Notes under the pieces: generated by a model
What the model was told of the DNA's origin: nothing
Seen by the model: only the letters and a program-made list of their open reading frames with translations
Database searches by the model: none
Program-made: the position numbers and the translations under genes
Shown: positions 57,337 through 64,000 of the stretch, piece by piece
Numbering within the stretch: position 1 is the first letter of the stretch
Layout of the letters: the number at the start of each line of letters is the position of its first letter
Source of the DNA: Janthinobacterium sp. SUN073
GTDB taxonomy: Bacteria; Pseudomonadota; Gammaproteobacteria; Burkholderiales; Burkholderiaceae_D
Assembly (NCBI RefSeq): GCF_030397665.1
Contig: NZ_JAPUBT010000004.1
Span: forward strand, 1 to 64,000
Direction: 5' to 3'
DNA length: 64,000 bases

Positions 57337-60021
57337 ATGAATCTCTTCACCCGCTTATTCGAATCATTTCTGCGCAAGCGCCATACGGCCGGCCATTTCC
57401 GCCGCCGCTCCATGCCGCTGGAAAACAGCACAGCCCGCCCCGTGCCCGACCATCTGGCGCGCCAGCTGCTGACCGCCGCCCACGAAGACCTGGACAGCGC
57501 CCTGAACCGCCTGCATACGCGCCTGGAAGGCTTGCGCGATGCCGAGGCGCAAGTCATCGGCGCGCAAACGGGCCCGAATGAAGTCGAGCATGAAAAACCG
57601 CTGGCCTGGTACCAGCATCTGTGGCTGTGCTACAAGAATCCGTTCAACCTGCTGCTCACCGTGCTGGCGATTGTTTCCTACCTGACGGAAGATCCGAAGG
57701 CCACCATCGTCATCGGCACCATGGTGATCCTGTCGACCCTGCTGCGCTTCGTGCAAGAAGGCCGCTCGAACCGCGCCGCCGAGCGCCTGAAAGCCATGGT
57801 CAGCAATACAGCCACCGTGCTGCGCAATGGTCAGCAGATCGAGCTGCCCATCCGCCAACTGGTGCAGGGCGACCTCATCGTGCTGTCGGCCGGCGACATG
57901 ATCCCCGCCGATTGCCGATTGCTTTCCGCGAAAGACCTGTTCGTCAGCCAGGCCGCCATGACGGGCGAATCCTTGCCCGTGGAAAAGATGGCGGAACTGG
58001 CCGATGCCCATGGCAAAGACCCGATGGAGCTGGCCAATTTGCTGTTCATGGGCACGAATGTGATCTCGGGCGCGGCCACGGCGCTGGTACTGGCGACGGG
58101 CAACCGCACCTACTTCGGCACCATCGCCACGCGCGTCACGGCCACCGAGCGCACGCCGACGGCGTTTGAGGCGGGCGTGAATAGCGTCAGCTGGCTGCTG
58201 ATCCGCTTCGCCCTCGTGATGGCGCCGCTGGTGTTCCTGATCAACGGCTGGACCAAGGGCGACTGGATGGAAGCGTTCCTGTTTGCCCTGTCCGTGGCCG
58301 TGGGCCTGACGCCGGAAATGCTGCCCATGATCGTCACCAGCACCCTGGCCAAGGGCGCCGTGAAACTGTCGAAAAAGAAAGTCGTCGTGAAACGCCTGGA
58401 TGCGATCCAGAACTTCGGTGCCATGGATGTGCTGTGCACGGACAAGACGGGCACCTTGACGCAGGACAAGATCGTGCTGGAACGCCACACGGACGTGTTC
58501 GGCCAGCCATCCGATGAAGTGCTGCAATTCGCGTATTTGAACAGCCACTACCAGACGGGCCTGAAAAACCTGCTGGACCGCGCCGTGCTCGACCATGTGG
58601 AATTGCAGACGGAAATGCAGCTGGCCCGCGATTACGTCAAAGTCGATGAAATCCCCTTCGATTTCGTGCGCCGCCGCATGTCCGTCGTCGTTTCCGAACG
58701 CGACGATCACCATGAACTGATCTGCAAGGGCGCCGTCGAGGAAATCCTCGCCGCCTGCAGCCATTTGCGCCTGAATGGGGTGAACGTGCCGCTCGATGCC
58801 GCCCTGCTGGCGAAAGTGCTGGACACCACGCACGGCCTGAATGCGGAAGGGCTAAGAGTGGTGGCAGTGGCCGTCAAGGAAGTGCCGCCGCATAAAACCG
58901 TGTACGGCGTGGCCGATGAAACGGCGCTGACCCTGATCGGCTACGTAGCGTTTCTCGATCCACCGAAGGAATCGACGGCACCCGCCCTGCGCGCGCTGGC
59001 CGAACATGGCGTGACCGTGAAAGTCTTGACGGGTGACAACCACCTGGTGACGGCGAAGATTTGCCGCGAAGTGGGTCTGGCCGTGCACGGCGTGCTGCAA
59101 GGCCCGCAGCTGGACGAGATGGACGACGCCACTTTGGCCCGCGCGGCTGAAGAGAATACCGTGTTTGCCAAGCTCAGCCCGCTGCACAAGGAGCGCCTGG
59201 TGCGCGCCCTGCGCGGGAATGGCCATATCGTCGGCTTCATGGGCGACGGCATCAACGACGCGCCCGCCCTGCGCGCGGCCGACATCGGCATTTCCGTCGA
59301 TTCGGCCGTCGATATCGCCAAAGAAGCGGCCGACATCATCCTGCTGGAAAAGAGCCTGATGGTGCTGGAAGAAGGCGTGCTGGAAGGCCGCCGTACCTTC
59401 AGCAACATGCTCAAATATATCCGCATGACGGCCAGCTCGAACTTCGGCAACGTGTTTTCCGTGCTGGTGGCCAGCGCCTTTTTGCCGTTTTTACCGATGC
59501 TGCCGCTGCACTTGCTGGTGCAAAACCTGCTGTACGACGTGTCGCAGATCGCCATTCCCTTCGACAACGTCGACGCCGAACTGATCCAGAAGCCCCTGAG
59601 CTGGAACCCGCGCGACATCGGCCGCTTCATGGTGTTTTTCGGCCCCATCAGCTCGATCTTCGACATCAGCACCTTTATCTTGATGTGGCATGTGTTTGGC
59701 GCGAATACGCCAGAACAGCAGACCCTGTTCCAGTCCGGCTGGTTCGTCGTGGGCCTGCTGACACAAACCCTGATCGTGCACCTGATCCGCACGCCCAAGC
59801 TGCCCTTCATCGACAGCATCGCCTCCGTGCCCCTGCTGGTGGCCACCACCGCCATCATGGCCGTCGGTGTGTTCCTGCCGATGGGACCGCTGGCGACCTA
59901 CTTCAAGCTGCAAGCCTTGCCACTGGGCTACTTCCCCTGGCTGCTGGGCATCCTCGTCTGCTACACCATGCTGACGACGTTCATGAAACGCGTGTACCTG
60001 CGCAAATTCGGCTGGCAATAG
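57337..60021 (+). CDS. mgtA: Magnesium-translocating P-type ATPase
   Basis: An 894-residue P3B-type ATPase importing magnesium. The phosphorylated Asp is about residue 369 in VLCTDKTGTLTQDKIV. The actuator loop AMTGESLPVEK, the hinge GFMGDGINDAPALRAADIG, and the M4 segment AVGLTPEMLPMIVTSTLAKG are all typical of MgtA/MgtB. About ten hydrophobic segments are seen. The ATG at 57337 has AAAGGAAG upstream; the N-terminal 70 residues are basic and cytosolic. It is regulated from a promoter at 57004 through a long leader. Confidence 0.95.
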   Translation: MNLFTRLFESFLRKRHTAGHFRRRSMPLENSTARPVPDHLARQLLTAAHEDLDSALNRLHTRLEGLRDAEAQVIGAQTGPNEVEHEKPLAWYQHLWLCYKNPFNLLLTVLAIVSYLTEDPKATIVIGTMVILSTLLRFVQEGRSNRAAERLKAMVSNTATVLRNGQQIELPIRQLVQGDLIVLSAGDMIPADCRLLSAKDLFVSQAAMTGESLPVEKMAELADAHGKDPMELANLLFMGTNVISGAATALVLATGNRTYFGTIATRVTATERTPTAFEAGVNSVSWLLIRFALVMAPLVFLINGWTKGDWMEAFLFALSVAVGLTPEMLPMIVTSTLAKGAVKLSKKKVVVKRLDAIQNFGAMDVLCTDKTGTLTQDKIVLERHTDVFGQPSDEVLQFAYLNSHYQTGLKNLLDRAVLDHVELQTEMQLARDYVKVDEIPFDFVRRRMSVVVSERDDHHELICKGAVEEILAACSHLRLNGVNVPLDAALLAKVLDTTHGLNAEGLRVVAVAVKEVPPHKTVYGVADETALTLIGYVAFLDPPKESTAPALRALAEHGVTVKVLTGDNHLVTAKICREVGLAVHGVLQGPQLDEMDDATLARAAEENTVFAKLSPLHKERLVRALRGNGHIVGFMGDGINDAPALRAADIGISVDSAVDIAKEAADIILLEKSLMVLEEGVLEGRRTFSNMLKYIRMTASSNFGNVFSVLVASAFLPFLPMLPLHLLVQNLLYDVSQIAIPFDNVDAELIQKPLSWNPRDIGRFMVFFGPISSIFDISTFILMWHVFGANTPEQQTLFQSGWFVVGLLTQTLIVHLIRTPKLPFIDSIASVPLLVATTAIMAVGVFLPMGPLATYFKLQALPLGYFPWLLGILVCYTMLTTFMKRVYLRKFGWQ

Positions 60022-60057
60022 TATGATGGAACGCTCTTTCTCCCCACAAAGGCACGC

Positions 60058-60399
60058 ATGAGCGGTTCCCCCCTTTCCAAGCGTAATCTCGCCCTGCTGC
60101 TGTCGGCGCTGGTGTTTCCCGGCAGCGGGCATTTTGTATTCAAACGCAAGGCACGCGGCTGCCTCTTCCTCGTGCCGGCCCTGGTCGCCCTGGTGCTCGT
60201 ATTGCGCCAGATCGTGGCACGGTTGGACCAAGTTATGGCACAGATCGACAGTGGCGCCCTGCCCCTCGACGTGCAGCTGATCATGGAAAAAGTCGATGCG
60301 CTGTCCGCCAACGATGGCCCCGCCATGACGCTGGCCGTGAGTGTGCTGGTGGCCTGCTGGATAGGCAGCCTGATCGACACATGGTTCCTCAAGCCATGA
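60058..60399 (+). CDS. Small membrane protein, 113 residues
   Basis: Three hydrophobic segments (about 11-28, 36-52 and 90-108). The N-terminal LVFPGSGHFVFKRKARGCLF resembles the PGxGHxxxG loop of small TM2-like membrane proteins. The middle is amphipathic (IVARLDQVMAQIDSG). It starts 36 bases after mgtA, and its stop overlaps the next start (ATGA), so the last genes may be cotranscribed with mgtA. No function is assigned. Confidence 0.75.
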   Translation: MSGSPLSKRNLALLLSALVFPGSGHFVFKRKARGCLFLVPALVALVLVLRQIVARLDQVMAQIDSGALPLDVQLIMEKVDALSANDGPAMTLAVSVLVACWIGSLIDTWFLKP

Positions 60400-60911
60400 C
60401 GGCGGAAGCGCAAGCGCGCAATGAACGCAAAAAACGCAAGGAAGCGAAGATGCAGGTACGCCGCGCGCAGCTGGCGCTCAGCCGCCAGGATCACGGCGGC
60501 CCGCAGGCCTGGCGCGGCTGGTTCGACGGTTCCGCCCACCCGAACCCGGGCAAGCTGGGCATAGGTGCCCTGCTGCTGGGGCCGCATGGCGAGCGCATCG
60601 AAGTGAGCCAGGCGGCCGGCCATGGCAGCAGCAGCGACGCGGAATATGCGGCCCTGATCGCCGTGCTGCAAGCGGCGCAGGCCGTGCGCCCGCCGCCCGG
60701 GCAACTGCTGCTGTTCGGCGACAGCCAGGTGGTGATCAATGATGTGCTGGGAACGACGCCGGTCGGCGCCAAGGGGCTGGAAATGCACAGGGCCACCGTA
60801 GTGGCCCTGCTGCAACAATTCAATGATGTGAGCTTGCGCTGGCTGCCGCGCCACAGGAATGGCGAGGCGGACCGGCTGTCGCAGCTGGCGATCGCCAGCT
60901 TCACCCCATAG
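60396..60911 (+). CDS. RNase HI-like domain protein
   Basis: A 171-residue protein with a basic N-terminal extension (about 1-40, NERKKRKEAK) followed by a complete RNase HI fold. The four acidic residues are Asp44 in WFDGSAHPNPG, Glu83 in SSSDAEYAAL, Asp109 in LLFGDSQVVI and Asp159 in NGEADRLSQLA. It lacks the basic protrusion of E. coli RNase HI and resembles the RnhA-like group seen in archaea and Gram-positives. The ATG at 60396 is coupled to the preceding stop; one five codons upstream is possible. Confidence 0.85.
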   Translation: MTAEAQARNERKKRKEAKMQVRRAQLALSRQDHGGPQAWRGWFDGSAHPNPGKLGIGALLLGPHGERIEVSQAAGHGSSSDAEYAALIAVLQAAQAVRPPPGQLLLFGDSQVVINDVLGTTPVGAKGLEMHRATVVALLQQFNDVSLRWLPRHRNGEADRLSQLAIASFTP

Positions 60912-60934
60912 GCTTCAATACCGGGGTAAGCAAC

Positions 60935-62572
60935 TTAAGCGGCGCGGCCGATCCGCAAGGCATCTTGCGGCGTTTTGGCCGCCGGGCGTTTCATCCCCTT
61001 CAAGCCGCTGACACTGGCCTGCTGGCCATTCAATTTAAACACGCTGACGACTTGCGCCAGGTTGTGCGCCTGGTGCTGCATGGATTCGGCGGCGGCCGCC
61101 GATTCTTCCACCAGGGCAGCATTCTGTTGCGTCACGGCATCCATCTGACCGATGGCACGGTTGATCTCGTCAATGCCCACGCTTTGCTCGCTGCTGGCTG
61201 CCGTGATTTCCGTGATGATGTCGCTCACGCGCTGCACGCTGTCGACGATATCGTTCATGGTCGAACCGGCTTGCGCCACCAGCATGCTGCCCGCGTTGAC
61301 TTGCTCCACGGACGCGCCGATCAGGGTCTTGATCTCTTTCGCCGCCGAAGCCGAACGCTGGGCCAGGTTGCGCACTTCGGACGCCACGACGGCAAAGCCG
61401 CGGCCCTGTTCGCCCGCGCGCGCCGCTTCCACGGCCGCATTCAGGGCCAAAATGTTGGTCTGGAAGGCGATGCCATCGATGACGGAAATGATGTCGACGA
61501 TCTTGTTCGACGAGGCATTGATCGATTGCATGGTGCCCACCACTTGCGCCACCACTTCGCCGCCCTTGACGGCCACTTGCGCGGCCGACGCCGCCAATTG
61601 ATTCGCCTGGCGCGCATTGTCCGCATTTTGTTTCACGGTGCTGGTCAGCTCTTCCATCGAAGACGCCGTCTCTTCCAGCGAACCGGCCTGCTCTTCCGTG
61701 CGGGAAGACAGGTCCTGGTTGCCGGCGGCAATTTGCGTCGAGGATGTCGCGATGCTGTCCGTGCCGCTGCGCACTTCGCTGACGATATTGAGCAGGCTGG
61801 TGTTCATGTCCTTCAACGCTTGCAGCAATTGCCCCGTTTCATCCTTGGCGCTGGCGTCGATCTGCGCCGTCAAGTCGCCATCGGCCACTTTGCGGGCAAT
61901 CTCCACGGCCGTGCGCAGCGGGCGCACAATGCCCATCGTCAAGACCCAGGCACAGACGACGCCAAAAGCCAGCGCCAGCGCGGCCAGTGCCAGCAGCAGG
62001 TTGCGGCTGGTCTTGGCCACTTCGTCGATCTCGCGCGCGGTGGCGTCGATGCTGGCGCGCTGGTGTTCCAGCATGTTCATGATGACTTTCTGGTATTTCG
62101 TCGAGCCGGGCACGAACACGGCCTGGAAGGCCTTTTCCGCTTCTTCCGTCTGGCCGGCCGCCTTCAGCTTCGATACTTGCTCACGGGCATCCAGATACAC
62201 CTTGCGCATTTCGCTGACCTGGCGGAACAGTTCCGTTTCTTGCGGGCCGGAAATCAGGGCTTCGATCTTCTTTTGCAGCTCGCCCGAGACGACGGACGAC
62301 TGTTTCGCTTCTTCCGCAAAATACGGTCCCAGCGAGGTGTCGGCGCTGCGCACGATGGCCGTGGTGCGGCGGATGCCGCTGTCGATCTTGCTGTACCAGT
62401 CGGAAATATAGCGTTCCTTCGCCAGCGGCTGCTCCATCATGGTGCGCGTGGCGGTGGCCACGTCGTGCAAACGCCAGACGCTGATGCCGGTAATGACCAG
62501 GGAAAACAGTAAAATGACGGCAAAACCCAGGCCGAGACGCACACCAATACTGACGTTTCTTAACAAATTCAT
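60935..62572 (-). CDS. Methyl-accepting chemotaxis protein
   Basis: A 545-residue class I chemoreceptor. TM1 lies at about 11-33; a periplasmic four-helix-bundle (4HB_MCP) domain at about 34-188; TM2 at about 190-212; HAMP at about 213-265 ([20 protein letters not shown]); and a cytoplasmic signalling hairpin to about 520 with the tip [20 protein letters not shown] and [17 protein letters not shown]. Methylation-type Glu/Gln pairs are in [19 protein letters not shown]. No C-terminal CheR-binding pentapeptide; it ends RIGRAA. It is followed downstream by nothing similar but is preceded by a near-identical paralogue. Confidence 0.95.
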   Translation of the reverse strand: MNLLRNVSIGVRLGLGFAVILLFSLVITGISVWRLHDVATATRTMMEQPLAKERYISDWYSKIDSGIRRTTAIVRSADTSLGPYFAEEAKQSSVVSGELQKKIEALISGPQETELFRQVSEMRKVYLDAREQVSKLKAAGQTEEAEKAFQAVFVPGSTKYQKVIMNMLEHQRASIDATAREIDEVAKTSRNLLLALAALALAFGVVCAWVLTMGIVRPLRTAVEIARKVADGDLTAQIDASAKDETGQLLQALKDMNTSLLNIVSEVRSGTDSIATSSTQIAAGNQDLSSRTEEQAGSLEETASSMEELTSTVKQNADNARQANQLAASAAQVAVKGGEVVAQVVGTMQSINASSNKIVDIISVIDGIAFQTNILALNAAVEAARAGEQGRGFAVVASEVRNLAQRSASAAKEIKTLIGASVEQVNAGSMLVAQAGSTMNDIVDSVQRVSDIITEITAASSEQSVGIDEINRAIGQMDAVTQQNAALVEESAAAAESMQHQAHNLAQVVSVFKLNGQQASVSGLKGMKRPAAKTPQDALRIGRAA

Positions 62573-62619
62573 GTGAATATCCTAAAAAATCGGAACCAGA
62601 CTATATAAAAGGAACTGAA

Positions 62620-62647
62620 GGCTGCGGCTGCACGGGGTAGCCGCAGC
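62620..62647 (-). terminator. Hairpin between the two chemoreceptor genes
   Basis: A perfect 9-bp stem GCTGCGGCT / AGCCGCAGC with a 9-base loop begins 6 bases after the upstream receptor's stop. There is no T run, so it may be a processing or weak termination signal. Confidence 0.5.
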
Positions 62648-62652
62648 GGCAT

Positions 62653-64000
62653 TCAGCGTGCGCCGAGGCGCAAGGTGGTTTGCGGCGCTGCCGGGCGCTT
62701 CAACGTGCTCGCGCCACTCACCTTGGCCTGCTGGCCAGTGAGCTTGAACACGCTGACGACTTGCGCCAGATTGTGCGCCTGGTGCTGCATGGATTCGGCG
62801 GCGGCAGCCGACTCTTCCACCAGGGCCGCATTTTGTTGCGTTACGGCATCCATCTGACCGATGGCGCGGTTGATCTCATCGATGCCCACACTTTGCTCGC
62901 TGCTCGCTGCCGTGATTTCCGTGATGATGTCGCTCACGCGCTGCACGCTGTCGACGATATCGTTCATGGTCGAACCGGCTTGCGCCACCAGCATGCTGCC
63001 CGCGTTGACTTGCTCCACGGACGCGCCGATCAGGGTCTTGATTTCCTTCGCTGCCGAAGCCGAACGCTGCGCCAGGTTGCGCACTTCCGAGGCCACGACG
63101 GCAAAGCCGCGGCCTTGCTCGCCCGCGCGCGCCGCTTCCACGGCCGCATTCAGGGCCAAAATGTTCGTCTGGAAGGCGATGCCATCGATGACGGAAATGA
63201 TGTCGACGATCTTGTTCGAGGACGTATTAATCGATTGCATGGTGCCCACCACTTGCGCCACCACTTCGCCACCCTTGACGGCCACTTGCGCGGCCGACGC
63301 CGCCAATTGATTCGCCTGGCGCGCATTGTCCGCATTCTGTTTCACGGTCGACGTCAGCTCTTCCATCGACGACGCCGTTTCTTCCAGCGCACCGGCCTGC
63401 TCTTCCGTGCGGGAAGACAGGTCCTGGTTGCCGGCGGCAATTTGCGTCGAGGATGTCGCGATGCTGTCCGTGCCGCTGCGCACTTCGCCCACGATATTGA
63501 GCAGGCTGGTGTTCATGTCCTTCAATGCCTGCAGCAATTGCCCCGTTTCATCCTTGGCGCTGGCATCGATCTGCGCCGTCAGGTCGCCATCGGCCACCTT
63601 GCGGGCGATGTCCACGGCCGTGCGCAGCGGACGTACGATGCCCATCGTCAACAGCCAGGCGCACACGACGCCAAACGCCAGCGCCAGCGTCGACAGCAAT
63701 AACAGCAAGTTGCGGCTGGTGCTGGCGATGTCATCAATCTGGCGCGCGGTGGCGTCGATGGTGGCGCGCTGGTGCTCCAGCAAGCCGTAAACCATCTTCT
63801 GGTACTTGGCGGCGGCGGGCACGAAGGTTTTTTCAAACACGTCGTTGGCGGCCTCGGACTGGGACTCGCCCTTGAGCTTGTAGACCTGGTCGCGCGAGCC
63901 GACATACACTTCGCGCAATTCCAGCAAACTGGCGAACATGGCCTGTTCTTTCGGGTCCTTGAGCAGCGCCGCGATCTTCTTTTGCAGGACAGCCGAGCTG
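62653..64000 (-). CDS. Methyl-accepting chemotaxis protein (5' end beyond window)
   Basis: The minus-strand frame stays open to the window edge; the ATG at 63937-63939 is internal, because the frame before it continues the same domain ([17 protein letters not shown]) that the neighbouring receptor has. Visible: part of the 4HB ligand domain, TM2, HAMP ([20 protein letters not shown]) and the full signalling hairpin, ending TLRLGAR without a CheR pentapeptide. From HAMP onward it is almost identical to the adjacent receptor at protein and DNA level. The ligand-binding part differs. Confidence 0.93.
   Translation of the reverse strand, partial: SSAVLQKKIAALLKDPKEQAMFASLLELREVYVGSRDQVYKLKGESQSEAANDVFEKTFVPAAAKYQKMVYGLLEHQRATIDATARQIDDIASTSRNLLLLLSTLALAFGVVCAWLLTMGIVRPLRTAVDIARKVADGDLTAQIDASAKDETGQLLQALKDMNTSLLNIVGEVRSGTDSIATSSTQIAAGNQDLSSRTEEQAGALEETASSMEELTSTVKQNADNARQANQLAASAAQVAVKGGEVVAQVVGTMQSINTSSNKIVDIISVIDGIAFQTNILALNAAVEAARAGEQGRGFAVVASEVRNLAQRSASAAKEIKTLIGASVEQVNAGSMLVAQAGSTMNDIVDSVQRVSDIITEITAASSEQSVGIDEINRAIGQMDAVTQQNAALVEESAAAAESMQHQAHNLAQVVSVFKLTGQQAKVSGASTLKRPAAPQTTLRLGAR

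Overview
The window reads as a chromosome segment of a high-GC betaproteobacterium of the family Oxalobacteraceae, most like Janthinobacterium. This is inferred from gene order and protein style, because no search could be run. Support comes from the rpsB-tsf-pyrH-frr-uppS-cdsA-dxr-rseP-bamA-ompH-lpxD-fabZ-lpxA-lpxB-rnhB string, the smc-zipA-ligA string, the ratA/rnfH pair divergent from smpB, and a tandem glycine riboswitch in front of gcvTHP.

Layout. 0-1.0 kb: end of an IS3-family element that truncates a tyrosine integrase. 1.2-5.7 kb: rnfH-ratA, smpB, an H-NS-like gene with a long AT-rich upstream region, a QmcA/NfeD membrane pair and dps. 5.9-9.3 kb: ppsA with its regulator ppsR divergent. 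9.4-26.3 kb: a minus-strand block for translation (rpsB, tsf, pyrH, frr) and envelope biogenesis (undecaprenyl-PP, CDP-diacylglycerol, MEP pathway, Rip protease, Bam, lipid A), ending in rnhB, an RNA methyltransferase and a class-V aminotransferase. 26.7-31.8 kb: map, glnD, a pseudouridine synthase and a PilZ protein on plus. 32.0-42.1 kb: def, galU, ligA, zipA, smc, a PAP2 phosphatase and a ClpP-like protease on minus. 42.2-47.1 kb: promoter, tandem glycine riboswitch and gcvT-gcvH-gcvP.

47.2-57.0 kb is accessory: a 52-residue membrane protein, an MFS efflux/TetR pair, an AraC regulator, an Asp/Glu racemase coupled to a lipoprotein, and then a lower-GC stretch with a polyamine-oxidase-like flavoenzyme, a 46-codon ORF, an AMI1-like amidase, a P-loop kinase-like protein and a GNAT acetyltransferase. 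It closes on a decayed IS3 element. 57.0-64.0 kb: an mgtA-type P-ATPase behind a structured leader of about 300 nt, a small membrane protein, an RNase HI-like protein, and two tandem, near-identical chemoreceptors, the second cut by the window edge.

Most worth following: (1) a family of about 100-120 bp palindromic intergenic repeats, three copies, placed at gene 3' ends and with outer arms that pair within each copy although they differ between copies; (2) the flavoenzyme / small ORF / amidase operon; (3) the unexplained mgtA leader; (4) a LigA with an apparently duplicated helix-hairpin-helix module; (5) perfect inverted repeats in the AT-rich DNA upstream of the H-NS gene. No tRNA, rRNA or CRISPR array was seen.
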